From Paenibacillus marchantiae (GTDB lineage Bacteria > Bacillota > Bacilli > Paenibacillales > Paenibacillaceae), in NCBI RefSeq assembly GCF_028771845.1, contig NZ_CP118270.1:5642001-5706000 (forward strand): a stretch of DNA of 64,000 nt, in the 5' to 3' direction. The notes beneath the pieces were generated by a model. The model searched no databases. It saw only the letters and a list, made by a program, of their open reading frames with translations, and was not told the DNA's origin. The position numbers and the translations under genes were made by a program. Within the stretch, counting starts at the first letter, position 1. Every line of letters starts with the position of its first letter. Positions 25,468-34,630 of the stretch are shown here, piece after piece.

Positions 25468-26562
25468 CTAAATCCACACTTGATACCCTAGGGAATCCAG
25501 CAACGTTTTGGCCCGTTCCATCTCTTCTTCTTGCCGGAACGACAAACGCATAATGCCCGGTACATCGACCCGGTTCTCAATAATCTCCATGTTGCTTAAG
25601 TTAATATCATTCGCCCCAAGCTCGGTGGCAATCTTGCCGATCATCCCCGGTGCATCCTGTACATCCGTATACAGATCAAACAACGACGAGATCATGCCTT
25701 TCCGTCGTTCTGGCAGCACACTGCGGAACTCGCGTGCCTGACGAAACGCCTCCTCAATGCCCTCACCATTTTGTTGCTCCAGCATTTCGGTGAAAGCCGT
25801 CATCTGGCCGTTCCAGTCCTTCAGCAAGCCCAACAGCACCTCACGGTTGCTCAGCAAAATATCTCTCCATACAATGGCATCACTGGAGGCAATCCGAGTA
25901 ATATCCCGGAAACCGCCTGCAGCTAGCATTTTATACAAAGGGTTCGATTCATTATATTCGCGCACCTGGTTCACCAGCGCAACTGCAATAACATGTGGCA
26001 AGTGACTAATCGCCCCCACAATGTCATCGTGCAGCAGCGGCTCTACACGTACAATCTGGGCACGTGTATACGCAAGAAGATCAGATAACCTGTCATAAGC
26101 TTCCTCAGGTACATATTCTGAAGGGGTCAAGACATAGTATGCATTCTCGAATAATACTGCCGAGGCTGCATCTACACCTGCACGCTCAGATCCGGCCATC
26201 GGATGCCCGCCGATAAAGTATGCGTCACTCATGCGGACATGCTCAGCACAGGCTGCGATGGACGCCTTTGTGCTTCCTACATCCGTAATAATACATCCCT
26301 TTTTCAAGGGAAGCTTGGCCAATTGTCCAAAATAGGATTCGAGCAGCCCAACAGGTACGCACAAAAAAATAAAGTCAGCATCCTGTACCGCTTCCTCCAG
26401 AGAGAGCGTAGCATCATCCACTACACCACTCGCTATGTACTTGTCCTTCAGTTCAGGCAGGTGGGCATAGCCCATCACCGTTACACCAGGCTTGCCTTTG
26501 AAGCAAAGCGCCAATGAACCGCCGATGAGCCCTACACCGATCATTGCAATTTTTAGTTTCAT
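25468..26562 (-). CDS. tyrA: Prephenate dehydrogenase with ACT domain
   Basis: A 364-aa enzyme of tyrosine synthesis. The NAD loop is GVGLIGGSLAL (about 8-18); the catalytic region shows GGHPMAGSERAG and SHLPHV. The last ~75 residues are an ACT domain (SLFDLYTDVQDAPGMIGKIA), expected to sense tyrosine. Last gene of the aromatic supraoperon, 27 nt after hisC. Confidence 0.96.
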   Translation of the reverse strand: MKLKIAMIGVGLIGGSLALCFKGKPGVTVMGYAHLPELKDKYIASGVVDDATLSLEEAVQDADFIFLCVPVGLLESYFGQLAKLPLKKGCIITDVGSTKASIAACAEHVRMSDAYFIGGHPMAGSERAGVDAASAVLFENAYYVLTPSEYVPEEAYDRLSDLLAYTRAQIVRVEPLLHDDIVGAISHLPHVIAVALVNQVREYNESNPLYKMLAAGGFRDITRIASSDAIVWRDILLSNREVLLGLLKDWNGQMTAFTEMLEQQNGEGIEEAFRQAREFRSVLPERRKGMISSLFDLYTDVQDAPGMIGKIATELGANDINLSNMEIIENRVDVPGIMRLSFRQEEEMERAKTLLDSLGYQVWI

Positions 26563-26589
26563 GGGTCCTCACTCTTTTCATCGCCAGAT

Positions 26590-27690
26590 TTAAGGGCGTG
26601 CTACCGCCTTCTCAGCCAGCGTGTTCTCCAGTGCCGTGACAAACGCACGGTTCTGTTCTGATGTTCCTACGGACACACGAATGTATGTTGGATATACATG
26701 GAATCCAGGACGAACAATAATGCCTTGTTTCAATAGCGACTGAAATGCCGTTGCAGAAGGCATCTCCAGATCAACCATGATGAAGTTACCCTGCGAAGGG
26801 AAAAACGGCAGTTCTAACCGTGTGAACTCATTTTGCAAATACGCTCGTTCTACTGCATTACGCTCCGCACATTCTTGGACAAAAGCCTGATCCTCAAGTG
26901 CAGCTTTCGCCGCAGCCTGACCGAATCGTGAAGTATTAAACGGCTCACGCACGCGGTTGATCAGATCGATCACTTCCGGGCGTGCAATACCGTATCCAAT
27001 ACGCAATGAAGCCAGGCCGTAGATTTTGGAGAATGTCCGCAAAATGACCAAGTTAGGATAACGCTCAATCATAGAGACACTTTGTGGATACGCCTCATCC
27101 GTTACGAATTCATAATAGGCTTCATCCAGCACAACCATGACGTGAGAAGGTACACGATCCATAAATGCCGTCAATTCCTGCTCAGAGATAATTGTACCCG
27201 TTGGATTATTGGGGTTACATACCCAGACTGCTTTGGTCTTATCATTGATTTGTGCCAGCATGGAAGTTAGGTCATGAGTTCCATCTTTAAGTGGCACTTC
27301 AATGCTGACAGCACCCTCGATGTCAGCGTTACTTTTGTATACAGAGAACGTCTGGTCAGCCATGATGTTCTCGTCTCCCGGGAGGAAGAATGCACGAGTG
27401 ATCAACGCAATGATTTCATCCGATCCACAACCAAAGATCAGATTATCCCGTTCTACCCCCAGATGCTTCGCCAGCACTTCAGTCAGTTCCGTGGAACTGC
27501 CATCCGGATATATGCTTACATTGACCAGCTCTCTGGTGATCGCTTCAAGTGCAGCAGGCGAACTTCCATATGGATTTTCGTTGGAGGCCAGCTTGATCAC
27601 TTGCTCCAAACCCAGTTCACGTTTCACTTCTTCAATCGGTTTGCCCGGTTTATATACAGGCAGATTGACAATCTGGGACTTCGGTTTCAA
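26590..27690 (-). CDS. hisC: Histidinol-phosphate / aromatic amino acid aminotransferase
   Basis: A 366-aa class I/II PLP enzyme. The PLP lysine is in FSKIYGLASLRIGY, with NPNNPTG upstream. In B. subtilis the enzyme at this place serves histidine synthesis and also phenylpyruvate/hydroxyphenylpyruvate transamination, which explains its place next to tyrA. The start is a TTG at 27690 after GGAGGC. It is preceded by an 86-nt spacer holding a GC-rich hairpin (27727-27757). Confidence 0.95.
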   Translation of the reverse strand: MKPKSQIVNLPVYKPGKPIEEVKRELGLEQVIKLASNENPYGSSPAALEAITRELVNVSIYPDGSSTELTEVLAKHLGVERDNLIFGCGSDEIIALITRAFFLPGDENIMADQTFSVYKSNADIEGAVSIEVPLKDGTHDLTSMLAQINDKTKAVWVCNPNNPTGTIISEQELTAFMDRVPSHVMVVLDEAYYEFVTDEAYPQSVSMIERYPNLVILRTFSKIYGLASLRIGYGIARPEVIDLINRVREPFNTSRFGQAAAKAALEDQAFVQECAERNAVERAYLQNEFTRLELPFFPSQGNFIMVDLEMPSATAFQSLLKQGIIVRPGFHVYPTYIRVSVGTSEQNRAFVTALENTLAEKAVARP

Positions 27691-27726
27691 CCCGACCGCC
27701 TCCTTTTATTGAAATAGTTATGGACA

Positions 27727-27757
27727 TGCCTCAGCCTGTGCTGAGCATGCCCCGGGG
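27727..27757 (-). other. GC-rich stem-loop between trpA and hisC
   Basis: GGGCATGC-TCAGC pairs with GCTGA-G-GCATGTCC around ACAG with one bulge. No U-tract follows, so it is more likely an mRNA stability or processing site between trpA and hisC than a terminator. Confidence 0.5.
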
Positions 27758-27776
27758 ATGTAACATCATTTAATCC

Positions 27777-28583
27777 CTATCCTTTTAATTGTGCCACAAA
27801 GTTGCGAATTTGCAACAGTCCCGCCTGACGCGTATCCGGGTTTCCAAGAAGAGGTATAGCTTCTTCCACCTGACGAACGATAGCACTACCAACAACAACA
27901 CCATCACAGATGCGGGAGAAACGAGCTACCTGCTCGTGACTGGAAATGCCGAAGCCAACAGCGACAGGAATATCTGTCAGGCTCTTTACAGTTTCAATGA
28001 AGCTCTCTACCCCATCGAAAAAGGAAGCTCTCTCTCCCGTGACACCCAGAGAAGAGACACAATAGATGAAACCACGTGCTCCCGTGACAATACGCTCGAT
28101 TCTCGCGTTGGACGTAGGGGCTACAAGCGGAACCAAATGCACACCTGCAGCATCCGCACGGCGTCGCATATCCTCGGCTTCCTCAATCGGAAGATCCGGG
28201 ATGATCATGCCGCTGATCTCATGTTTGACCAACTCGTCAAAAAATACATCCAATCCCGTCTGTAATACTGGATTATAGTAGGTGAACAGGACAAAAGGCA
28301 TTTTCACACCCTCCGCACGCGCTCTTGCTGCTGTCTCCATACAAGTCCGAATCGTGATCTGACTTTTCAATGCACGCTCGGAAGCTCGCTGGATTACCGG
28401 TCCATCTGCGAGCGGATCAGAATAGGGAACACCGAGTTCCAAAATGTCTGCCCCCGCCTGTTCCAATTCCTTAATGATTTCCACCGTGGTGTCCACATCT
28501 GGATCTCCAACCGTAAGGAATGGAATAAGTGCTGTCCGGTTCTGTTCTTTCAATTGTTGGAAGGTCTGGTCCATCAGGTTCAT
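27777..28583 (-). CDS. trpA: Tryptophan synthase alpha chain
   Basis: A 268-aa TIM-barrel that splits indole-3-glycerol phosphate. The catalytic Glu region ILELGVPYSDPLADGPVIQ and the Asp region are present, with the phosphate-binding GFGIS near the C-terminus. Its ATG overlaps the trpB stop by four bases, which keeps alpha and beta synthesis equal. Confidence 0.97.
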   Translation of the reverse strand: MNLMDQTFQQLKEQNRTALIPFLTVGDPDVDTTVEIIKELEQAGADILELGVPYSDPLADGPVIQRASERALKSQITIRTCMETAARARAEGVKMPFVLFTYYNPVLQTGLDVFFDELVKHEISGMIIPDLPIEEAEDMRRRADAAGVHLVPLVAPTSNARIERIVTGARGFIYCVSSLGVTGERASFFDGVESFIETVKSLTDIPVAVGFGISSHEQVARFSRICDGVVVGSAIVRQVEEAIPLLGNPDTRQAGLLQIRNFVAQLKG

Positions 28584-29779
28584 GCCAAGTCCCCTCCTGT
28601 GTATTTCATAATGGATTCAACGTCTTTGTCACCACGACCGGAAAGACAGATCACAACAATATCATCAGCGCTGAGTTCAGGCGCAAGCTTGACAACCTGC
28701 GCAACAGCATGAGCTGACTCCAAAGCGGGAATAATGCCTTCTGTTCGGCTCAGCAACTGCAAGGCATCCAATGCCTCCTGGTCCGTAATCGGAACATATT
28801 TTGCACGTTTAATATCTTTGAGATAGGAATGCTCGGGACCAACACCCGGATAATCAAGTCCCGCTGAAATGGAATGAGCTGGCTGAACCTGTCCATATTC
28901 ATCTTGCAGTAAATAACTCATCGAACCCTGGAATACACCGTGTGTCCCTTTGCTCATCGTAGCCGCATGGAACTCGGTGTCCACCCCTTTACCTGCTGCT
29001 TCAACTCCAACAAGCTTCACATCCTGATCGCCAATAAACGGATAGAACATACCGATTGCATTACTTCCGCCTCCTACAGCTGCAACAATCACATCTGGCA
29101 ACCGTCCTTCAATCTCCTGAATCTGGCGCCGTGTCTCATCACCGATCACTCGCTGGAAGTTACGTACCATCATTGGATACGGATGAGGACCGACTACCGA
29201 TCCAAGCACGTAGAAGGTATCTTCCACATTACTAACCCAGTAGCGGAGCGCCTCGTTTCCTGCATCTTTCAATGTGCGCGTGCCAGATGTCACCGGAATG
29301 ACTTCCGCCCCAAGCAGCTTCATCCGAAATACGTTCAACTGTTGCCGTTGCGTATCTTCTTCACCCATAAACACTTTACATTCAAGCCCCAGCAATGCAG
29401 CAACTGTTGCGGTGGCAACGCCATGCTGTCCTGCACCTGTTTCGGCGATGACTTTCTTTTTTCCCATCCGCTTAGCCAGCAATCCCTGTCCAATAGCGTT
29501 ATTGATCTTGTGCGCTCCCGTATGGTTCAGGTCTTCACGTTTCAGATAAATTTTAGGTCCACCCAAGCGGCGGGATAATTGCTCTGCATGGTATAAAGGT
29601 GTTTCCCGGCCAGAATACTCGCTTAACAGGTAATTCAGTTCCTTGTTGAATTCCTCGTCTTCAGAGAAGTGGCTATACGCTTCCTCCAGTTCGATCAGAG
29701 CGTTCATTAGTGTCTCAGGTACAAAGCGGCCTCCGAAGGGACCGAAACGCCCGTGTTGATCCGGCAATTGATGTGTCAT
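28580..29779 (-). CDS. trpB: Tryptophan synthase beta chain
   Basis: A 399-aa PLP enzyme condensing indole with serine. The PLP lysine lies in HTGAHKINNA, the GAGQHG motif follows, and the phosphate-binding GGGSNAIG is present. Start and stop overlap trpF and trpA by four bases each. Usual length and N-terminus (GRFGPFGGRFVPETLM). Confidence 0.98.
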   Translation of the reverse strand: MTHQLPDQHGRFGPFGGRFVPETLMNALIELEEAYSHFSEDEEFNKELNYLLSEYSGRETPLYHAEQLSRRLGGPKIYLKREDLNHTGAHKINNAIGQGLLAKRMGKKKVIAETGAGQHGVATATVAALLGLECKVFMGEEDTQRQQLNVFRMKLLGAEVIPVTSGTRTLKDAGNEALRYWVSNVEDTFYVLGSVVGPHPYPMMVRNFQRVIGDETRRQIQEIEGRLPDVIVAAVGGGSNAIGMFYPFIGDQDVKLVGVEAAGKGVDTEFHAATMSKGTHGVFQGSMSYLLQDEYGQVQPAHSISAGLDYPGVGPEHSYLKDIKRAKYVPITDQEALDALQLLSRTEGIIPALESAHAVAQVVKLAPELSADDIVVICLSGRGDKDVESIMKYTGGDLA

Positions 29780-30513
29780 GCCTGCTTCACCCTTTCTACA
29801 AATGCTGTAATTTTCGCAATATCCTTCACACCTTCGGACTCTACGCCGCTGGATACATCGACGCCGTCCGGTGCATATGTCTGTATCAGTTGTTGCACAT
29901 TATCCGGCTGTAAACCTCCTGCCACGAACAACGCGATTCCATGTTTTCTTGCCCACTCGGCGTAGAAAGGAATTCGTTCCCAGGCAAAGGTTTTACCGGA
30001 GCCCCCTCCATAGAGCGGGTCAAACGTATCGAGCAATATGGCGTCCACCACATTTTTATATGGATCAAGTGCCAATAAGGCAGTATCGTCAGCTAATGAA
30101 CCTGTTTCATCCTTGGGAAAAGAGAAAGCCTTGAACACTTCGGTACCGAAGTGCTGCTTCACCTGTTCACAAAATTCCGGCGATTCCTGTCCATGCAGCT
30201 GAATGACATCCAGGCCTGAAATCTGCATGATGCTTTCCAGCTCTTCGAGCGTAGGATTCACGAAAACACCCGCCAGCTTCGGCCGATCAAACATCGTCCA
30301 GTCCAAGAGAACCGTTCTTAGCTCGGCACCCTGTTCAGGCGTAATACGGCGACGGGATGGGGCAAAAACAACACCAACGTAATCCACAGGCAAGTTTATC
30401 ATCGATTTTAGCACTTCAACGTCCTGAAGTCCACATATTTTTACAGCCGCTGCCGGCCGGGTTCGCAGATCCACGTCTCTGCTGTTTGTGCCGTCATGAT
30501 TGAATGCATTCAT
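29776..30513 (-). CDS. trpF: Phosphoribosylanthranilate isomerase
   Basis: A 245-aa TIM-barrel. The catalytic Cys is in VKICGL and the partner Asp in LLDTFD. It is longer than the usual 205-220 aa because of about 23 extra N-terminal residues before VKICGL. The ATGA overlap with trpC supports this long start. Confidence 0.96.
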   Translation of the reverse strand: MNAFNHDGTNSRDVDLRTRPAAAVKICGLQDVEVLKSMINLPVDYVGVVFAPSRRRITPEQGAELRTVLLDWTMFDRPKLAGVFVNPTLEELESIMQISGLDVIQLHGQESPEFCEQVKQHFGTEVFKAFSFPKDETGSLADDTALLALDPYKNVVDAILLDTFDPLYGGGSGKTFAWERIPFYAEWARKHGIALFVAGGLQPDNVQQLIQTYAPDGVDVSSGVESEGVKDIAKITAFVERVKQA

Positions 30514-31301
30514 GCTTTTGGTCCCATCAGTTCATATACCGCTGCCTCAACATCGTCCTTACGCATCAGATGCTCCCCAACAAGGATACCATGCACACCT
30601 GCCTCAATAAGAGATTCCAGTGGCTGAGGGCCGTCAATTCCACTTTCACTGATTAATGTGACACCATCCGGAATCAAGTTCATCAAATCCAACGTGGTGT
30701 TGAGACTGGTTTCGAACGTTTTCAGATTGCGGTTGTTGATGCCCACAAGCGTTGCCTGCGGAATATCGAGTACTTGCTCCAGTTCAGCACGGTCATGTAC
30801 TTCAATTAATGCATCAAGGCCCAGACTTTTGGCAAACGTCAGATATTGACGCATCTGTTCGGGTGTCAGAATACTCGCAATCAGCAAAACGGCATCCGCG
30901 CCAAGCAGCCTTGCCTCGGCAATCTGTCGTTCATCTATAATAAAATCTTTGCGCAGTAGCGGTATGTTCACAGCTTCATGAATGGCCTGCAAGTATTCGC
31001 TATTTCCCTGGAAATAAGAAACGTCGGTCAATACGGATATACAATCCGCTCCAGCCCGTTCGTATGCGGAAGCAATTTCTACTGGATGAAAATCAGGACG
31101 AATCAGTCCTTTGGACGGAGAAGCCTTCTTCACTTCGGCAATGAGACCCAGTTTACGGTTACGTCTCTCTGATAGAGCACGTTCGAATCCACGAGTATTG
31201 GGTAATGCCTCTATCTTTTTCAGCGCATCGTCCATCTGAAATGTTTGTGCCAGAACTTCAACTTCTTTATGTTTGGTTGCTACGATTCGATCAAGATACA
31301 T
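30510..31301 (-). CDS. trpC: Indole-3-glycerol phosphate synthase
   Basis: A 263-aa TIM-barrel. Signatures: IAEVKKASPSKG (catalytic Lys), SVLTDVSYF, LRKDFIID and VGINNRNLKTF, ending with SESGI. The start lies inside the trpD 3' end by 11 nt, the end overlaps trpF by 4 nt. Confidence 0.97.
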   Translation of the reverse strand: MYLDRIVATKHKEVEVLAQTFQMDDALKKIEALPNTRGFERALSERRNRKLGLIAEVKKASPSKGLIRPDFHPVEIASAYERAGADCISVLTDVSYFQGNSEYLQAIHEAVNIPLLRKDFIIDERQIAEARLLGADAVLLIASILTPEQMRQYLTFAKSLGLDALIEVHDRAELEQVLDIPQATLVGINNRNLKTFETSLNTTLDLMNLIPDGVTLISESGIDGPQPLESLIEAGVHGILVGEHLMRKDDVEAAVYELMGPKA

Positions 31302-32382
31302 GACTGTACGCCTCCGTTGTATGAATTAACTGTTCCAGCTTCCCGGCAGCCTTGCCGGAGTCTACAGCGTCTGTCGCCATCAACACACCTTCTGCAATGG
31401 TATTTGCTAGACCGGATACATAGATGCACGCCCCGGCATTCAACAGAACGACATCGCGGTATGCGCTCCGTTCTCCCTGGAAGATCCTTTTAATAATTTC
31501 GGCGTTCTGAGCCGCATCTCCTCCAAGAACCGATTCCAGCGGATGTAACGATAATCCCATATCACGTGGATCAATGTCATACGTATGCACTTCACCATTA
31601 CGCAGCTCGGATACCTGGGTAGGTGCGGAGATGCTGATTTCATCCAGTCCATCATGACTCGCTACAACCAAAGCTCTTTTCAGCCCCAGACGATTCAGCA
31701 CTTCAGCGATCATTGGTGTCCGGCTGCGGTCATATAAACCAAGCAATTGTCGATCCGCTCCCGCAGGATTGGTTAGAGGTCCGAGCATGTTAAAGATCGT
31801 ACGCACACCCAGCTCTTTTCTTGGCGCAGCAGCATGTTTCATTGAAGGGTGGTACACCTGAGCAAAACAAAAACAGATTCCGATCTCATCGAGACATTGT
31901 CTCGCCTGCTCTCCGTCCAGATGAATATTCACGCCCAATGCTTCAAGTACATCCGCACTGCCCGCCTTGCCTGAGGCAGAGCGATTTCCATGCTTCGCCA
32001 CCCGGACAGAGACTGCTGAAGCAATGATCGCCGATGCTGTTGAAATGTTGAACTTATGAATACCTGAACCACCTGTTCCACAGGTGTCCAGCAGTCCATT
32101 GCCGTCGGTCAGGATCCGTCCGCCCTGTCCACGCATGGCTTCGGCAAACCCCGTGATTTCATCCACCGTTTCCCCCTTCATCCGCAAGCCCATAAGCAAA
32201 CCTCCGATTTGAGCCGGAGTGGCCTCACCTCTCATGATGGAGTACATCAAGTCACGCGCTTCCGCCTGCTCCAGATGGCTGCCCTCCAAAATTTTGGCAA
32301 GGCCATTCTTCATTCCTTCCGCATGACTAACTTTAGTTACAAATCGCTCTGATTCTTCATTCATGACTGGGTTCATATTCAT
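31291..32382 (-). CDS. trpD: Anthranilate phosphoribosyltransferase
   Basis: A 363-aa enzyme. The PRPP-binding GTGGSGIHKFNIST loop and the KHGNRSASGKAGSADVLEALG stretch are typical. The ATG follows GAGAGGAGA by 8 nt. Located 17 nt after trpE. No trpG (glutamine amidotransferase) occurs in the operon, as in B. subtilis, where a shared pabA/trpG sits in the folate operon. Confidence 0.97.
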   Translation of the reverse strand: MNMNPVMNEESERFVTKVSHAEGMKNGLAKILEGSHLEQAEARDLMYSIMRGEATPAQIGGLLMGLRMKGETVDEITGFAEAMRGQGGRILTDGNGLLDTCGTGGSGIHKFNISTASAIIASAVSVRVAKHGNRSASGKAGSADVLEALGVNIHLDGEQARQCLDEIGICFCFAQVYHPSMKHAAAPRKELGVRTIFNMLGPLTNPAGADRQLLGLYDRSRTPMIAEVLNRLGLKRALVVASHDGLDEISISAPTQVSELRNGEVHTYDIDPRDMGLSLHPLESVLGGDAAQNAEIIKRIFQGERSAYRDVVLLNAGACIYVSGLANTIAEGVLMATDAVDSGKAAGKLEQLIHTTEAYSHVS

Positions 32383-32399
32383 TTCCGGTCTCTCCTCTC

Positions 32400-33971
32400 T
32401 CAGTTTTGTGCAGCCGTGGCTGGGGTAACAAAATAATCGGCGTTGGCAAGTTTCAAGGTGTGATCCTTCTCTTTGGCAGGAAACATCGCTTCTGCTGTAC
32501 GAATCGCCTTAAGTAACGCTTTGGCTTTATTTACGGTTTCTTCATATTCATTCTCAGGCACCGAATCCCATACGATTCCGGCTCCAGCCTGCACATAAGC
32601 TTTTCCCTTTTTGAAAATAATCGTTCGGATTGTAATACAGGAGTCCATGTTGCCCGAGAAACCAAGATAACCGATAGCACCTGCATAAGCACCCCGTGCT
32701 TCTTTTTCCAGTTCCGCGATAATCTCCATCGCACGTAGCTTCGGCGCACCGGATACCGTACCCGCCGGCAAACACGAAAGAAATGCATCAAAGAAATCCT
32801 TGTCTTCTCTAAGCTCACCTGTAACGTTGGACACCATATGCATGACGTGGGAATATCGTTCAATTTCCATGAACATGTCACATTTCACACTTCCAAAGCT
32901 AGACACACGTCCCAGATCATTACGTCCCAGATCAACAAGCATCAGATGTTCCGCACGTTCCTTCTCGTCCTGCAGCAGATCTGCCGCCAATGCACGATCT
33001 TCTGCTTCCGTAGCTCCTCTTGGACGTGTACCCGCAATCGGCCGTGTTTCTACGCGGTTTCCATCCACTTTTACCAACGCTTCCGGTGAAGTCCCCACAA
33101 TAATTTCATCGTCCATCTTCAGATAATACATGTAGGGTGATGGATTCAACGTTCGAAGCACGCGATATACATGCAGCGGAGATACTTCGGTATCAATGTG
33201 GAAACGTTGGGATAATACCACTTGAAAAATATCTCCAGCCCGAATGTACTCTTTGGCCTGCTCTACATTCCCGATAAACTGTTCCTTCGTGAGATTGGAT
33301 CGAATATCCCCCAGTTCCACGTCTCCTGGGATGGAACGCGGGTTCAAGTTCTCCCCTGGTCCTTGCTGCTGCAAGCGTTCAGCCGCCTGTTCCAGCTTCT
33401 CAGAAGTTAAAGCATAAGCTTGACGGATATCATCATCCGTTGCACCGTCCTTCACGTGCACATTGCCCACAAGCAGCATCTGCTGCTTCACATGGTCAAA
33501 CACGATAATCTGGTCGCAGAACATGAAGCGAATATCATCCATTTTCAGATCATCCAGCGCGTGGGCCGGAAGCTTCTCATAATATTGCAGCAGATCGTAT
33601 CCAAAGAAACCGATGGCCCCGCCTGTAAATGGCGGCAGTTCATCATCCTTCGGACTGCGATACTTACGCAGCAGAGCTTTGAGTTCTTCAATCGGCTTGC
33701 CTGGCAGTTCTCGAATCTGGCCCGCTTCTTCTACCACGATCCGGCCTTTTTTGGCGGAGATCATCAGGAACGGATCTGTACCGATGAAGGAATATCTCGC
33801 CCATTGAATTCCACCCTCCACACTTTCCAGCAGAAATGCCCGGTCGTTGTCAGCATAACGGCGGAAAATCCGAATCGGGGTCTCCATGTCTGCCAGAATC
33901 CGTTTGACTACCGGAATCAGATTATATTCATTCGACATTTTCAGTACTTGATTAACGTTTGGCGTTATCAT
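32400..33971 (-). CDS. trpE: Anthranilate synthase component I
   Basis: A 523-aa chorismate-using enzyme. The N-terminal domain carries the LLESVEGG-like tryptophan feedback site; the C-terminal domain has PSPYMYYLK, the RPIAGTRPRG motif and the LPAGTVSGAPKLRAMEII catalytic region. AAAGGA lies 9-10 nt before the ATG at 33971. The ~190-bp palindrome ends only about 20 nt upstream. First trp gene behind a TRAP-type leader. Confidence 0.97.
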   Translation of the reverse strand: MITPNVNQVLKMSNEYNLIPVVKRILADMETPIRIFRRYADNDRAFLLESVEGGIQWARYSFIGTDPFLMISAKKGRIVVEEAGQIRELPGKPIEELKALLRKYRSPKDDELPPFTGGAIGFFGYDLLQYYEKLPAHALDDLKMDDIRFMFCDQIIVFDHVKQQMLLVGNVHVKDGATDDDIRQAYALTSEKLEQAAERLQQQGPGENLNPRSIPGDVELGDIRSNLTKEQFIGNVEQAKEYIRAGDIFQVVLSQRFHIDTEVSPLHVYRVLRTLNPSPYMYYLKMDDEIIVGTSPEALVKVDGNRVETRPIAGTRPRGATEAEDRALAADLLQDEKERAEHLMLVDLGRNDLGRVSSFGSVKCDMFMEIERYSHVMHMVSNVTGELREDKDFFDAFLSCLPAGTVSGAPKLRAMEIIAELEKEARGAYAGAIGYLGFSGNMDSCITIRTIIFKKGKAYVQAGAGIVWDSVPENEYEETVNKAKALLKAIRTAEAMFPAKEKDHTLKLANADYFVTPATAAQN

Positions 33972-33991
33972 CAGATCACGTCCTTTCAGAT

Positions 33992-34182
33992 TTATATAAG
34001 TTCAACTAAAGAGGTTTACACTGAGCACTCCGATGACAGAACAACCTTCCGATCGCTGTTATCCCCAGATTTTTTGATTCCCTTTCTAAAGGGAAAATCC
34101 GGTGATAAAGGCGAACGCTCCGCTTCTTCAGGTTATTTCTGTCCTCTCCGTTTTTGTGTAAAAAGTTTAGTTGAACCTATAT
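33992..34182. repeat. ~190-bp MITE-like imperfect palindrome in the trpE leader
   Basis: The element is symmetrical about 34087. Its ends are ATATAAGTTCAACTAAA and the reverse complement of ATATAGGTTCAACTAAA (16 of 17 match). Further paired blocks inside are TTTACAC, GACAGAA, AACCT, TTATC-CC-GATTTT and CCCTTT/AAAGGG. It codes for nothing and would fold to one long hairpin in the mRNA. The shape (terminal inverted repeats, no ORF, AT flanks) fits a MITE or a palindromic intergenic repeat. No second copy was seen in this window. Confidence 0.7.
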
Positions 34183-34208
34183 GGGTAGAAGAAACAATTC
34201 AATATACA

Positions 34209-34239
34209 ACAAAAAAACCTCTACCATCAGGTAGAGGTT
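34209..34239 (-). terminator. Strong terminator in the trp leader
   Basis: AACCTCTACC and GGTAGAGGTT (10 bp, perfect) around TGAT, then a T-run. It lies about 385 nt after the trp start point and 240 nt before trpE. GTAGAG in the TRAP-binding segment is complementary to CTCTAC in its 5' arm, a possible long-range antiterminator pairing. Confidence 0.9.
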
Positions 34240-34443
34240 TGGTTATAAGCTGTTTCAACAGGTTGGTGCTTCATAAATAACAAGTCCCTATACATGCATA
34301 CTTACCGAATTATCACACAGGCTGTTGTATGGATGTAATACAAATCCATCAAATAAAAAGGAAATGTACCGGCATACACTGATTCTCACCCATAGCACTC
34401 ATTCTTTCATGAAATGCAAGAGGATATCGGTCGTGTTATACCT

Positions 34444-34471
34444 AAACAAAACGATGTCGCTAGACACGTTT
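34444..34471 (-). terminator. Weaker terminator-like hairpin at the end of the leader reading frame
   Basis: AAACG-TGTC pairs with GACA-(U)-CGTTT around the loop TAGC, followed by TGTTT. The loop contains the UAG stop of the leader reading frame. Confidence 0.5.
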
Positions 34472-34585
34472 GCATTCCTTCATCCTGTTTCTAATAATTC
34501 CGTAGCTCGACGTACCGCGAATCAGTTGACCGGCTTCTGTTACTCCGGTTACCACCCGCTGGACTCTGCTATATACTCCACTCAT
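34460..34585 (-). CDS. Possible 41-aa trp leader reading frame
   Basis: ATG at 34585 lies inside the TRAP-binding triplets; the frame runs 41 codons (begins MSGVYSRVQR, ends RMKECKRV) and stops in the loop of the 34444-34471 hairpin. Only a weak GAGAG precedes it. No Trp codon is present, so it is not a classical attenuator peptide. If translated, ribosomes would keep the hairpin open, and TRAP binding would block them. Translation is not shown by sequence. Confidence 0.3.
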   Translation of the reverse strand: MSGVYSRVQRVVTGVTEAGQLIRGTSSYGIIRNRMKECKRV

Positions 34586-34619
34586 CTCAGCTGCTCTCAG
34601 CTCAATCTCTACTCTACTC
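34564..34619 (-). promoter_or_regulatory. TRAP-binding site of the trp leader (11 NAG triplets)
   Basis: Counting along the minus strand, GAG occurs at 34617-34619, 34612, 34607, 34601, 34596, then CAG at 34591, GAG at 34586, 34581, 34576, UAG at 34569 and GAG at 34564 (first coordinate of each triplet). The spacing is two nt almost throughout, with 3 and 4 nt twice. Eleven triplets at about 5-nt pitch is what the 11-subunit TRAP ring binds. The site begins about 6 nt after the predicted start point, and mtrB (TRAP) is encoded at 44.2 kb. Confidence 0.85.
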
Positions 34620-34630
34620 AACTGGTTCTC

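Noticed and set aside
33420..34280. 286-aa plus-strand frame over trpE and the leader
   Set aside because: Antisense to trpE and running through the palindrome and terminator; no family signs.
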